A DNA stretch of 64,000 nucleotides from an uncultured Dorea sp. (GCA_910579925.1 CAJTVY010000012.1:1-64000), one strand, 5' to 3'. Shown: positions 27,821 to 37,898, numbered from the stretch's first letter. The notes: generated from the sequence alone by a model not told the origin. A program made the numbers and translations.

Positions 27821-29059
27821 CTAATCACGCTGGAAAATATCACGGGTAAACACCCTGTCTTTCACATCGTCCAGACAAAGATCATACCTGTTGGCAATGA
27901 TCGCCTGGCTCATCTCCTTGAATTTCTCCAGATCATTCACCACCTTACTGCCAAAGAAGGTACTTCCGTCTTCCAGAGACGGCTCATAGATCACGACCGT
28001 CGCTCCCTTTGCTTTGATCCGCTTCATCACGCCCTGGATGGAACTCTGACGGAAATTATCTGAATTGGACTTCATGGTCAGCCGGTATACGCCGACGACC
28101 ACCTCCCCCTCCATTCCGGCGCTGTATTCTCCGTTTGCCCCATAACCTCCGGCAATCTCAAGCACACAGTCCGCAATGAAATCCTTCCTCGTCCGGTTGC
28201 TTTCCACGATTGCAGACATCATATTCTGGGGTACGTCGGCATAATTCGCAAGCAGCTGTTTCGTATCCTTCGGCAGACAATAACCGCCGTATCCGAAAGA
28301 CGGATTATTATAGTGCGTTCCGATACGCGGGTCAAGACACACACCCTCAATGATCTGCTTCGTGTTCAGTCCTTTCATCTGGGCATAGGTATCCAGTTCG
28401 TTAAAATATGACACTCGAAGGGCAAGATAGGTATTTGCAAATAATTTTACTGCCTCCGCTTCTGTAAATCCCATGATCCGTGTATCAATATCCTCCTTCA
28501 CCGCTCCTTCCTTAAGAAGGGATGCAAAAGTATTGGCCGCCTTCACCAGACGTGCGTTCATCACGTCCGTCCCTACGATAATTCTGCTTGGATAGAGGTT
28601 GTCATAAAGCGCCTTGGACTCCCTTAGAAACTCCGGGCTGAAAATAATATTATCGCAATGATATTTCTCACGGACAGAAGCAGTAAATCCTACCGGGATC
28701 GTGGACTTGATCACCTGGATTGCATCCGGGTTATACTGAATCGCCTGCTGGATCACCGATTCCACGGCTCCGGTATCGAAAAAATTCTTCTTGCTGTCAT
28801 AGTTGGTCGGCGCCGCTATGACAACAAAGTCTGCGTCCTTATACGCAGATTCCGCATTAAGCGTCGCCGTCAGATGAAGCTCCTTTTCTGACAGGTATTT
28901 CTCAATATACTCATCCTGGATCGGCGACTCCCTGCGGTTAATCATCTCCACTTTCTCTGGAATAATATCCACGGCTGTAACTTCATGGTTTTGTGCTAAC
29001 AGAGTCGCGATGGAAAGTCCCACATACCCTGTTCCTGCTACTGCTATTTTCATCTGCAT
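27821..29059 (-). CDS. UDP-glucose 6-dehydrogenase family nucleotide-sugar dehydrogenase
   Basis: About 412 residues. Rossmann motif AGTGYVGLS at the N-terminus, [22 protein letters not shown], and the catalytic cysteine in [14 protein letters not shown], all typical of the UDP-glucose/GDP-mannose dehydrogenase family; two NAD-dependent oxidations would yield UDP-glucuronate. The protein is of usual length for the short bacterial group. ATG 29059 and ATG 29053 are both possible after AAAGG. Neighbours are not polysaccharide genes, so the end product is not indicated by context. UDP-glucose is the likeliest substrate, but other UDP-sugars are not excluded. Confidence 0.9.
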   Translation of the reverse strand: MQMKIAVAGTGYVGLSIATLLAQNHEVTAVDIIPEKVEMINRRESPIQDEYIEKYLSEKELHLTATLNAESAYKDADFVVIAAPTNYDSKKNFFDTGAVESVIQQAIQYNPDAIQVIKSTIPVGFTASVREKYHCDNIIFSPEFLRESKALYDNLYPSRIIVGTDVMNARLVKAANTFASLLKEGAVKEDIDTRIMGFTEAEAVKLFANTYLALRVSYFNELDTYAQMKGLNTKQIIEGVCLDPRIGTHYNNPSFGYGGYCLPKDTKQLLANYADVPQNMMSAIVESNRTRKDFIADCVLEIAGGYGANGEYSAGMEGEVVVGVYRLTMKSNSDNFRQSSIQGVMKRIKAKGATVVIYEPSLEDGSTFFGSKVVNDLEKFKEMSQAIIANRYDLCLDDVKDRVFTRDIFQRD

Positions 29060-29102
29060 GTTCACCTTTCTGTTATTTTAAAAATGATACTCTGATTATG
29101 CC

Positions 29103-30344
29103 TTACAGTAAATGTATAAATAATCCACTGCGAAGCTTCGGTTCAAACCAGGTGGATTTAGGCGGCATAAGCCTTCCCGAATCCGCCACTGCAAGCAGTT
29201 CCTCCATGGATGTAGGGTACATGGCAAACGCCACCCTGATCTCCCCGGATTCATCCGCCAGGCGCACCAGTTCCTCAAGCCCCCGGATCCCTCCCACGAA
29301 CCGGAGCCTGGGATCTGCCTTGGGATTCTGGATTTTAAAGACCGGTTCAAGGATCTTATTCTGCAGAATCGACACGTCCAGATCATCCACCGGATCCCCT
29401 GTGTACAGTTCCTTATGCGCTGTCAGACAATACCACTTTCCATCGCGATACATTCCCATCTCACCTTTACGGCCTGGTCGGAACATGGTATCTCTTTCTT
29501 CTATATAAAAATATTTTCTGATTTCATCCATCAGCTTTCCGGTTCCAATACTGTCAGAATCTGTCACCACGCGATTATAGTCAAAGATCTTCAGATCCTC
29601 CGCCGGAAAAAGCACCGACAGAAAATAGTTAAATTCTTCTGTCCCGTCATAATCCGGTCTCTCCCTGCGCCGTTTCAGTCCTACCTTCACGGCGGAGGCG
29701 GCCCGGTGATGCCCGTCTGCTATATAGACGCACCCGATCCTGGCAAAGATTTCTCCAATTTTCCCGGCTGCCTCCAGTCTGGCCTCAATTTTAAAGACCT
29801 GGTGGCGGACGCCGTCTTCTGATGTGAAATCATAAAGGGGAACCTCTTTGTGTACCTCCTCTACAATCCGGTCCAGTTCCTCCTGCCGCCGATACGCCAG
29901 GAAGATCGGACCAGTCTGGGCATTTAAGGCGTCCACATGACAGATCCGGTCCTGCTCCTTGTCCTCCTTTGTATTCTCATGCCTGCGGATCCTTCCCTCC
30001 AGGTAATCATCCACAGAGGCACACCCTACGATTCCCGTCTGCGTTCTCCCGTCACGGGTCAGAGCATAAAGGAAATAACAGTCTTCCTCTTCTGTTACGA
30101 ACAGACCGTCCTCTATCATCTCCTTAAGGGTATCCCTGGCGCACTCGTACACCTGGGACGAATACATATCTGTATCATCGGGAAACTGTGTCTCTCCCCG
30201 ATCTATCTTCAGAAACGAAAGCGGATTTGCCTCCACCACCGCTTTTGCCTCCTTCCGGTCATATACGTCATAGGGAAGCGCCGCAATGGCAGACACCTTA
30301 TCCTTTGCCGGTCGCACACATTTAAAAGGCCGGATTACTGGCAT
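29103..30344 (-). CDS. DUF1015 family protein
   Basis: 413 residues starting MPVIRPFKCVRPAKDKV, the usual opening of DUF1015 proteins, with LPYDVYDRKEA and the conserved YIADGHHRAASA motif near the middle. ATG 30344 is seven bases after AAGGAG, so the longer open frame upstream is not used. The family is soluble and uncharacterised; in many clostridia it is found beside serine biosynthesis genes, which is not the case here. It follows the broken cardiolipin synthase gene in the same direction. The GHHR motif resembles metal or nucleotide handling sites, but no activity is claimed. Confidence 0.85.
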   Translation of the reverse strand: MPVIRPFKCVRPAKDKVSAIAALPYDVYDRKEAKAVVEANPLSFLKIDRGETQFPDDTDMYSSQVYECARDTLKEMIEDGLFVTEEEDCYFLYALTRDGRTQTGIVGCASVDDYLEGRIRRHENTKEDKEQDRICHVDALNAQTGPIFLAYRRQEELDRIVEEVHKEVPLYDFTSEDGVRHQVFKIEARLEAAGKIGEIFARIGCVYIADGHHRAASAVKVGLKRRRERPDYDGTEEFNYFLSVLFPAEDLKIFDYNRVVTDSDSIGTGKLMDEIRKYFYIEERDTMFRPGRKGEMGMYRDGKWYCLTAHKELYTGDPVDDLDVSILQNKILEPVFKIQNPKADPRLRFVGGIRGLEELVRLADESGEIRVAFAMYPTSMEELLAVADSGRLMPPKSTWFEPKLRSGLFIHLL

Positions 30345-30448
30345 ATGATCACTCCTTATCTTCATAATTTTCCTTCTGGAACCGCATATCAGAATCCTTC
30401 TACCTGCGAAGTTCCATACAAACAATACCTCTTCTGTCAGCGCCTGTC

Positions 30449-32026
30449 CTACATCAACGGCGCCGCCACCTTCATGAGCTGTCCTGTCAGCTTCACCGTC
30501 CATTTCTCTTTACGCACCATATCCATCGTCACCCGTCTGCATTTGGCCACAGTCTCCTGATAATCCGCCTCAATCTCCTCAATACATTCTACACCGTAAA
30601 GAAACGTGGCGCATTCAAAATGATGGTACAGGCTCCGATAATCCAGATTGATGGTTCCAACCACCGCCTCCCTGGAATCGCTGACAAAGACCTTCGCATG
30701 GACAAATCCCGGCGAATACTCATACACCTTTACCCCCGAGTCGATCAGAGACCCATAATGAGTCTTAGCCAGCGCATAGGGCACCGCTTTGTCTGGGATC
30801 CCCGGCAGCACCAGAGACACATCCACTCCGCGCTCCGCTGCGAATTTCAGCGCCGTCTCCATCTCCCCGTCCAGAATCAGATAGGGCGACATAATATGTA
30901 CATAGTCCTGGGCGCGGTTCAGAATGTCCATATACACCCGCTCTCCCAGCTTATCGTCGTCCAGCGGACAGTCCCCGTAGGGAATCACATAGCCCTTAGC
31001 CGTTTCGGCAGAAAATGACGGGAAGGACAGGAAATGCGCATAATCTTCCTTCTCTTCCAGGATCCCCCACATCTGAAGGAACATAAGCGTAAAACTCTTC
31101 ACGGCCTCGCCTTTGAGCATAACGGCAGTATCCTTCCAATGACCGAACTTCACCTTCTCGTTAATGTACTCATCCGCAAGGTTGACCCCGCCGTTAAAAG
31201 CCGTATGGCCGTCAATCACCAGAATCTTTCTGTGATCCCGTTAATTATAGTGGGTAGACACAAACGGCGTCACAGGCGCAAACGTCTTACATTTGATTCC
31301 CAGCGCCCGCAGTCGTTTCGGATAGTCCCTCGGCAGCAGAGCGAACTCACAGGCCCCGTCATACATAATGCGGACGTCCACACCCGCAGCAGCTTTTCTT
31401 GCAAGGATTTCAAGAATCTTTCCCCACATCAGCCCTTCCTCTACGATAAAATATTCCATAAAGATAAAATGTTCTGCAGCCTCAAGCTGCCTTAACATTT
31501 CCTCAAACTTCTTTTCTCCTAATGGGAAATACACAACTTTTGTATGCTCGTACACCGGATGGCACCCGCTTCTCTTGATATAGCGGGCAAGAGATTCCAC
31601 TCCCCGGTTCTCCTGCGCCAGATGTTCCATCACCCTCTCTGACTGAGGAATGGTCTCCTTCGTATCCGATATAAGCCGATTCATGCGCTTCTTCAGAGCG
31701 CGGTGGCCGATATCGCTCTGTGTATAGGCGAACAAAAGCACGCCGAACACCGGCATCAGCATGATAGCAATCAGCCAGGTAATCTTGGCTGTGGGATTGA
31801 TTCTGCTGTTAAGAAGGTAAATCACCATTCCCACCGTAAACAGCGCCGTTCCTCCCAAAATATGGGGCAGAAACTCCTCAAACCACTGAAAGATACTAAA
31901 CAGCATCAGGAACTGTATCACTAATAAAATCAACATCAGCCCAAAGCGGCTGAATACGGCATGGACGATGCCCTTCTGTCCCTTTTTCAAAAGACTGAGC
32001 CCTTTATCCTTATAATCAGTCTGCAT
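30449..32026 (-). pseudogene. cls: Cardiolipin synthase interrupted by an in-frame TAA
   Basis: One continuous frame of 526 codons that encodes a cardiolipin synthase: two membrane segments near the N-terminus (SRFGLMLILLVIQFLMLFSI and the following GTALFTVGMVIYLL, then AKITWLIAIMLMPVFGVLL), and two phospholipase D HKD motifs. Codon 262 (31241-31243) is TAA, in the position that is usually Tyr or Asn in the NYRDHRKI block. The first HKD motif (HRKILVID) starts three codons later and the second (HAKVFVSD) is near 30,690. Termination would leave a 261-residue membrane fragment without catalytic motif; restart at GTG 31219 would lose the His and Lys of the first HKD. There is no frameshift, so a single base change explains it. 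Sequencing error is possible. Confidence 0.88.
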
Positions 32027-32076
32027 ATTTTCTCTCCTTCTTTCCAGAACAAATTCCCATCGGCTCTTGATCTGCT

Positions 32077-32694
32077 TTATCCGCCAATATCCCCGGAAAA
32101 ATTATCATAATCAATCTCGCACCTCTCAAACGCATTGATTACCTGTGTTTCCTGATATACGTCATACCTCTTATGACGCCGGCCATAGGACATGTGCACA
32201 TGCCCGTGAAGAAAATACTTTGGCTTGTATTTCTCAAGAAGGGTACGGAACACCTGGAACCCCTGGTGGGGCAGATCCATCCCATCGTTAAGCTGGTACG
32301 CCGGGGCGTGAGTTACTAAAATGTCAAATCCTCCATGCCGGAGAAGCTGCAGCCAGAGCTTCCTCACCCGGTTCTTCATCTGCCACTCCGTATACTGATA
32401 TTCCCCTGGACGGTAGCGCATGGAGCCGCCAAGCCCCAGAATCCGCACTCCCTGGTGAACATAGATCTTATCGTCAATACAGATACACCCGTCCGGCGGG
32501 ATCTGCCGGTATTTCTCATCATGGTTCCCGTGTACATACAGAATCGGCGCGGATGTAAAAGTCGCCAGAAAGGAAAGATATCTGGGATCCAGGTCTCCGC
32601 AGGAAATAATCAGATCAATTCCCGCAAGCTTACTTTTCTCAAAATAATCCCACAGATAGGCAGACTCTTCATCCGCAATCGCAAGTATTTTCAT
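32077..32694 (-). CDS. Metallophosphoesterase
   Basis: 205 residues with calcineurin-like phosphoesterase motifs: SCGDLDP, YVHGNHDE (GNHD) and HGHVHMSYG. The usual first motif (DxH) is changed to IADEES, so one metal ligand differs from the standard pattern. Soluble, no signal peptide. The ribosome binding site is weak, and the gene starts ten bases after the stop codon of the ParB-BMP fusion gene, which suggests translational coupling and possibly related function. The substrate is unknown; relatives act on phosphodiesters or nucleotides. Confidence 0.82.
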   Translation of the reverse strand: MKILAIADEESAYLWDYFEKSKLAGIDLIISCGDLDPRYLSFLATFTSAPILYVHGNHDEKYRQIPPDGCICIDDKIYVHQGVRILGLGGSMRYRPGEYQYTEWQMKNRVRKLWLQLLRHGGFDILVTHAPAYQLNDGMDLPHQGFQVFRTLLEKYKPKYFLHGHVHMSYGRRHKRYDVYQETQVINAFERCEIDYDNFSGDIGG

Positions 32695-32703
32695 AAAACC
32701 ATT

Positions 32704-34614
32704 CTAACCCTTCTTATTCTCAATTCCCTGCTGTGAAACAACAGGTTTTGATTTTTCCTTTAATTCGTCCTCCCTGGGGATGCTTCCGATGACATTGTCC
32801 GCCAGCCAGTCCATGGTAACGATCTCCTCCGGCGACAGGCTCTTTGACGGATCGTCCTGCACAATTCCTTCCTGGGAATACAGGACCCCGGAAAACGGAT
32901 TGAACTGTCCCGAACTTATGGTCTCCCGCAGCACCTCTACCAGGCGTTTCGTCCCAATAGGCAGATTCTGTGAACAGACCACGTCAATCACTCCCGCCGA
33001 CATTCCCCACCAGTAATTAATGGCTTTCTTAGAAGACGAATCGTCGTCATATTTCCACGTGCCGTCCATAATCGTGCGGATCATCTGCTCGTAGAATTTT
33101 CCCCAGTGCCACAGAGGCATGGCAAGATTCCTTGCAATCTCGCCTTCCAGATGATAGATCCCAAAAAATCTTGACCCTTCCTCCGGAATCACCATATCCT
33201 TTCCGGAAATACAATCTGCCTGTATCTTCAGCACGTTTTCCATGACGTCCGTATCCTTCTTGGCCGTCCATTCCAGATAAACCTGCGTCCTGGGATTAAT
33301 CATCTTTGCTCCCAGGGCAAATGCGTTAATATTTGCAATCGAACCATAGATGGGATAATCTGCAATATATGCGACCCGGTCGTGATCCGCCATGGCTCCT
33401 GCGATCGCCCCCATCAGAAACTTGGCCTCATGCATACGGGCATAATAAGTCCGTATGTATCTATGGGAAGTATTGACGGAACAGTTGAGAATCCGCACAT
33501 CCGGGTGAGCGATCGCAGCTTTCACGCTTGCCTGCACAAATGCCGGAGTCGTGGTAAATATAATGTCACATCCGTCTGCGATGGCCTTGTCAATATACTC
33601 CTCCACATTATCCAGAGTAACATTTTCATAATATACGGTAGTAACTTCTTCCGGGAAAGACTGTTCCAGATGAAGACGCCCAAGTTCATGGGTATATGTC
33701 CAGGCCGAAGAGCCAGGGGTCTTTTCATAGATAAACGCAACCTTAAGCCGTGAAAGACCGAACGGCAGAAGCAGGCTTAACAGCGACTTCTTCTCTGTAT
33801 TCGGATCCATCTTAAGATCCACGTCCTCCTCCTCCTGCAGAAGCGAGAATTCCTCCCATGACTTTGCAACCAGCTCCTTTAACTCCTTGGTAGTCATGTC
33901 GTCGATTTCTTTATAGCCATATAACTGGATAAATGCAAGGAACGCATCACCTACCGTAACCTCTAATTTTCCCTTGTCCTCCGCAGTAAACTCTGCCATG
34001 AACCTCCGATAGATGGAACTAAACTCAAGCCTTTCATCGTCAGTCCATTCCTCCTTCGGTCCTTTTCCTACGATCTCAACCAGTTTCTTAAAACTTCCTT
34101 CCTCAGAAAACCAGATATAATTGATCTTCGTCAGATCATAGAAATCCAGAAATTCAAAATAAATCCTGTTCTCCTTGTCATTGGTTCTTTTCGGCACAAT
34201 CCGTGTCACCGTGCCGGGAACCGACACTACCCCATAGTATTTCATGACGCTGACACGTTTATTCCCTTCCAGCACATAGAATCGGTTCATATATTCATAA
34301 GCCTTAATCGGCTCACGAATCCCTTCTTTTTCATGGCTGCTGCTAAGTTTCGCCCATTTCATCGCAAATTCGGACGTCTCCTTTAAGATTGGCATAAAAT
34401 TCGCCGCAAATGCATTGCTCCGTCCCCCGGTCTTGGTTCCCACAATCTGGTCAATGGGAATCTGGACCAGACCTAAGGGCACTTCTGAAAAGGTTCCCTT
34501 GGACGGAATGATATCATCCAGTACCTCCAGCGTAGGCACCTGTCCGTGAAGCAGGCGGTACTGGTAGTTCTTTTTTCCAAGCTTATATGCTTTCGCATAA
34601 TCCGTTGAAGCCAT
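32704..34614 (-). CDS. Cytoplasmic ParB-like/BMP (PnrA-type) fusion protein
   Basis: 636 residues without signal peptide, lipobox or membrane segment. The N-terminal 200 residues contain a ParB/sulfiredoxin-like domain: LVQIPIDQIVGTKTGG, then GIREPIKAYEYMNRFYVLEG and NKRVSVMKYYG (about residues 98-126). After a helical linker, residues 290-600 resemble a BMP/PnrA nucleoside-binding periplasmic-binding-protein fold (KVAFIYEKTPGSSAWTYTHE, DGCDIIFTTTPAF, then AYIADYPIYGS and AFALGAKMINPR). Such proteins are often labelled ABC transporter lipoproteins, but this one would be cytosolic. No permease genes are adjacent. Ligand and role are unknown; nucleoside sensing is a guess from the BMP family. 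Confidence 0.82.
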   Translation of the reverse strand: MASTDYAKAYKLGKKNYQYRLLHGQVPTLEVLDDIIPSKGTFSEVPLGLVQIPIDQIVGTKTGGRSNAFAANFMPILKETSEFAMKWAKLSSSHEKEGIREPIKAYEYMNRFYVLEGNKRVSVMKYYGVVSVPGTVTRIVPKRTNDKENRIYFEFLDFYDLTKINYIWFSEEGSFKKLVEIVGKGPKEEWTDDERLEFSSIYRRFMAEFTAEDKGKLEVTVGDAFLAFIQLYGYKEIDDMTTKELKELVAKSWEEFSLLQEEEDVDLKMDPNTEKKSLLSLLLPFGLSRLKVAFIYEKTPGSSAWTYTHELGRLHLEQSFPEEVTTVYYENVTLDNVEEYIDKAIADGCDIIFTTTPAFVQASVKAAIAHPDVRILNCSVNTSHRYIRTYYARMHEAKFLMGAIAGAMADHDRVAYIADYPIYGSIANINAFALGAKMINPRTQVYLEWTAKKDTDVMENVLKIQADCISGKDMVIPEEGSRFFGIYHLEGEIARNLAMPLWHWGKFYEQMIRTIMDGTWKYDDDSSSKKAINYWWGMSAGVIDVVCSQNLPIGTKRLVEVLRETISSGQFNPFSGVLYSQEGIVQDDPSKSLSPEEIVTMDWLADNVIGSIPREDELKEKSKPVVSQQGIENKKG

Positions 34615-34705
34615 AATTTCCTCCTTAAATAAGCCAAGACTTGCTTAGATTCCAAACTATTATATACCAAGTCCTGGAATATCAGCAAGTCTTACATTAT
34701 TTTCT

Positions 34706-35218
34706 TTATAAAATCTTCTCAAACCCAATGCGCAGATGTCCGTCTTCGCATCCTCCCACTAACCAGATCTTTCCGCAGACCTGAAATCCTGCCTTTCCCA
34801 ACGCCTTCTGCATAGGGATGTTTCCCGGATGGGTGTCAATCCTGACTGCCGTAACCCCCGCTCTTTTCGCCAGTTCAAAGCCGTATGCAAACATCTCTCT
34901 GGCAATGCCTTTTCCTCTACATCCGTCGGCCACGCAGACACGATGTATAGATGCATATTCGCCGGATGTCAGCCACCTGCCGTCTATCACATGATAGGAC
35001 GGATCCGGCGTCGTCTGAAACGCAAAGATTCCCCGGATCTCCCCCTCTTCTACGGCAAGATAGGTACAGCCTTCCTCAATATCCTTCTGCCAGACTGCCC
35101 GGCCTGGATAGCCGGACTGCCACTGGTCAAGACCAAGTAAACGAAGCTGGCGTTTTGCCTGTTCTGTAATCTCACACATACGGTCTAAATGCTCTGGCAA
35201 AGCCACAATAAACTCCAT
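34706..35218 (-). CDS. GNAT family N-acetyltransferase
   Basis: 170 residues with the GNAT fold; the acetyl-CoA motif A is in SIHRVCVADGCRGKGIAREM and motif B follows at NIPMQKALGKAGF. ATG 35218 lies one base after the copA stop codon (TAAG ATG), so it is translationally coupled to copA. The substrate is unknown. Its place at the end of a copper operon does not by itself imply a role in copper tolerance. Confidence 0.85.
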   Translation of the reverse strand: MEFIVALPEHLDRMCEITEQAKRQLRLLGLDQWQSGYPGRAVWQKDIEEGCTYLAVEEGEIRGIFAFQTTPDPSYHVIDGRWLTSGEYASIHRVCVADGCRGKGIAREMFAYGFELAKRAGVTAVRIDTHPGNIPMQKALGKAGFQVCGKIWLVGGCEDGHLRIGFEKIL

Positions 35219-35219
35219 C

Positions 35220-35429
35220 TTACTCAATCCCCGTCACCTGGTAATCCTGGTCTTCCACAGTCTTCTTCAATACCTCGTCCGCAATGTCAGCGTTCAGCGT
35301 CACTACCGCTGTTCCTGTCTCATGGCTGACTGCCGCCTCATTCACCTGTGAAAGCGCTTCCAGGCACTTCTTTACTCTGGCCTCGCAGTGTCCGCACATC
35401 ATACCCTCGATTTTCATTGTCTTCGTCAT
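35220..35429 (-). CDS. Possible separate CopZ-like copper chaperone from an internal start in copA
   Basis: The last 69 codons of copA begin with an ATG (35427-35429) preceded by an in-frame strong ribosome binding site, AAGGAGG, with eight bases of spacing. The product would start MTKTMKIEGMMCGHCEARV and be the exact size of bacterial CopZ chaperones (68-70 residues) with the MxCxxC copper site. In frame it is also the C-terminal domain of CopA, preceded by a Gln/Lys/Glu-rich linker. Either copA and copZ have fused, with the old start signals retained, or two products are made from one frame. Use of the start is inference. Confidence 0.6.
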   Translation of the reverse strand: MTKTMKIEGMMCGHCEARVKKCLEALSQVNEAAVSHETGTAVVTLNADIADEVLKKTVEDQDYQVTGIE

Positions 35430-37850
35430 CTTTGTCTCCTCCTTATTTGTCTGATTCTGTTGTTTCTCCCGGCTGTCTTTGCCAGAACTTACCTCCTGTT
35501 CCCGCCCCTTTCGTACAGTTCCCTGGTTGATCTGCGCCTGCTTTTTGAGACGCTGATCCCTTGAATTGTCATGCATCCGAAACCAGTTCAGCCTCAGCGC
35601 ATTCGTCACCACGCAGAAACTGGAAAGGCTCATTGCCGCTGCTCCGAACATGGGATTCAGCTTCCATCCGAATAATGGATACCATAACCCCGCTGCCAGC
35701 GGAATCCCGATCACATTGTAAAAAAATGCCCAGAACAGGTTCTCATGAATATTGCGAAGCGTTGCCCTGCTCAGACGGATGGCTGCCGGCACGTCGCTTA
35801 ATCGGCTCTTCATAAGAACCACGTCAGCCGCATCAATGGCAATATCCGTCCCGGCGCCAATGGCAATGCCCATGTCGGCTCTGGTAAGGGCGGGTGCATC
35901 GTTGATACCGTCCCCTACCATCGCCGTCCTTCCCTTTTCTTTCAGTTCCCGGATTACCTGTTCCTTTCCGTCCGGAAGCACGCCTGCGATCACCTCGTCG
36001 ACCCCCGCCTGATCTCCGATGGCCCTGGCCGTCCTCTCATTGTCTCCGGTAAGCATAACCACATGGATTCCCATGTTTTTAAGTTCCTCCACCGCTTTCG
36101 GACTGTCCTCCTTGATGACGTCCGCCACTGCGATAATACCCGTCAGACAACCGTTTTTCCCGAAGAATAACGGCGTCTTGCCTTCCTCGGAAAGCGTGAC
36201 GGCTCTTTGCTTCATCTCATCCGAAACAGACGCACTCTCGCTGATAAAGGCCAGATTCCCGCCTGTCAGCACATCGTCCCCAAGCTTCCCGCGAAGACCG
36301 TTTCCTGGCACTGCCTCAAACTCTGTCACTTCAGGGCTTCCCGGATTACCGGCGGACGGCCGGTCAATCTCCCTGTCCTGTGCCAGCATAAGAATTGCCC
36401 TGGCTAACGGATGTTCGCTCTTTCGCTCCAGGGCATAGGCCATGCGAAGCAGTTCCTCTTCGGACACATCCAGATTCGGAATCAGATCCGTAACCCTTGG
36501 CTCTCCGCTGGTGATCGTCCCTGTCTTATCCAGGGCGACAATCTGCATCTTCCCCGTCTCTTCTAAGGAAACCGCTGTCTTAAACATGATTCCGTTCTTA
36601 GCGCCCATGCCGTTGCCTACCATAATAGCAACCGGAGTCGCAAGCCCCAGGGCGCAGGGACAGCTGATCACCAGCACAGAGATTCCCCTTGCCAGGGCAA
36701 ATCCAATACTCTCCCCTGCGGCCAGCCATACCAGGATTGTCACAACGGCAACGGCGATAACCGCCGGAACAAAGATCCCGGATACCCGGTCCGCAATCTT
36801 GGCAATCGGCGCTTTCGTGGCAGCCGCATCACTGACCATCTGGATAATCTGAGAAAGAGTGGTGTCTTCCCCGACTCTGGTCGCCTCACATCGTAAAAAA
36901 CCGGACTGGTTTAACGTAGCCGCAGACACCTGACTTCCCGCCTCCTTATCCACCGGGATACTCTCACCGGTCAGGGCGGACTCGTTAACCGCACTGCTCC
37001 CTTCCAGAACCACGCCGTCTACCGGGATATTCTCACCCGGTCTTACCACAAACACGTCTCCTTTTAACACCTGACGGATAGGAATCTCCTGTTCTGTGCC
37101 GTCTCTGACAACAACCGCCGTCTTTGGAGCCAGCTTCATCAGACTCTTCAGCGCATCCGTCGTCCGTCCCTTGGAACGCGCCTCAAGCATCTTCCCGACT
37201 GTAATCAGCGTCAATATCATCGCCGCAGACTCAAAATAAAACTCATGCATCAAGGACATTACCCGATTCAGATCCATATGCATCTGGGCGTCCGTCATAG
37301 CGAACAGCGCATATGCGCTATATACAAAGGCAGCTCCCGCGCCAAGGGCGACAAGTGTATCCATGTTGGGCGCGCGGTGCCACAGACTCCGAAACCCGCT
37401 GACAAAAAACCTCTGGTTCACAATCATGACTGCCGTTGTCAGCAATAGCTGGATCAGCCCCATAGCCACATGATTTCCCACAAGAAATCCCGGCACGGGC
37501 CAGTTCCACATCATATGTCCCATGGAAACATACATCAGAGGAAGCAGAAAACAAAGGGAAGCCGTCAGCCTTTGCTTCAGGATGGGCGTTTCCTTATCCT
37601 TGAGTATCCCTTCATCCACTGCGCCCTCCGATGATCTAAGAGCGCCCTCTGCCGATTTTGGAGAAGCCCCGTATCCTGCCTCTTCCACCGCCTTAATGAT
37701 CTCTGCGGCAGATACGTCTCCCTCCACGCCCATCGAATTCGTCAAAAGGCTCACCGAACAGGAAGTCACGCCGTCCAGTCTGGAGACGGCCTTTTCCACG
37801 CGCGCACTGCACGCCGCACAACTCATGCCCGTCACCGCATATTGCTCCAT
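35220..37850 (-). CDS. copA: Copper-exporting P1B-type ATPase with N- and C-terminal heavy-metal domains
   Basis: 876 residues. N-terminal HMA domain with MSCAACSARVEKAV, eight membrane segments with a Met-rich luminal loop (MYVSMGHMMW), metal-site CPCALGLATPV, phosphorylation site DKTGTITSGEP, hinge GDGINDAPALTRADMG, and, after a charged linker of about 50 residues, a second HMA domain at the C-terminus (GMMCGHCEARVKKCL). It pumps Cu(I) out of the cytosol. GGAGGG is seven bases before ATG 37850. It is under csoR, with an operator between the two genes. The C-terminal domain is 69 residues long and has its own ribosome binding site, see the copZ entry. Confidence 0.95.
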   Translation of the reverse strand: MEQYAVTGMSCAACSARVEKAVSRLDGVTSCSVSLLTNSMGVEGDVSAAEIIKAVEEAGYGASPKSAEGALRSSEGAVDEGILKDKETPILKQRLTASLCFLLPLMYVSMGHMMWNWPVPGFLVGNHVAMGLIQLLLTTAVMIVNQRFFVSGFRSLWHRAPNMDTLVALGAGAAFVYSAYALFAMTDAQMHMDLNRVMSLMHEFYFESAAMILTLITVGKMLEARSKGRTTDALKSLMKLAPKTAVVVRDGTEQEIPIRQVLKGDVFVVRPGENIPVDGVVLEGSSAVNESALTGESIPVDKEAGSQVSAATLNQSGFLRCEATRVGEDTTLSQIIQMVSDAAATKAPIAKIADRVSGIFVPAVIAVAVVTILVWLAAGESIGFALARGISVLVISCPCALGLATPVAIMVGNGMGAKNGIMFKTAVSLEETGKMQIVALDKTGTITSGEPRVTDLIPNLDVSEEELLRMAYALERKSEHPLARAILMLAQDREIDRPSAGNPGSPEVTEFEAVPGNGLRGKLGDDVLTGGNLAFISESASVSDEMKQRAVTLSEEGKTPLFFGKNGCLTGIIAVADVIKEDSPKAVEELKNMGIHVVMLTGDNERTARAIGDQAGVDEVIAGVLPDGKEQVIRELKEKGRTAMVGDGINDAPALTRADMGIAIGAGTDIAIDAADVVLMKSRLSDVPAAIRLSRATLRNIHENLFWAFFYNVIGIPLAAGLWYPLFGWKLNPMFGAAAMSLSSFCVVTNALRLNWFRMHDNSRDQRLKKQAQINQGTVRKGREQEVSSGKDSREKQQNQTNKEETKMTKTMKIEGMMCGHCEARVKKCLEALSQVNEAAVSHETGTAVVTLNADIADEVLKKTVEDQDYQVTGIE

Positions 37851-37898
37851 AAGTCATCCCTCCTTTTTTAGTTCCTATTATTCTACATTTCACTAAAA

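Noticed and set aside
31241..31243. Frameshift or IS insertion in the cardiolipin synthase gene
   Set aside because: The reading frame is unchanged on both sides of the TAA; no insertion, deletion or repeat is present.
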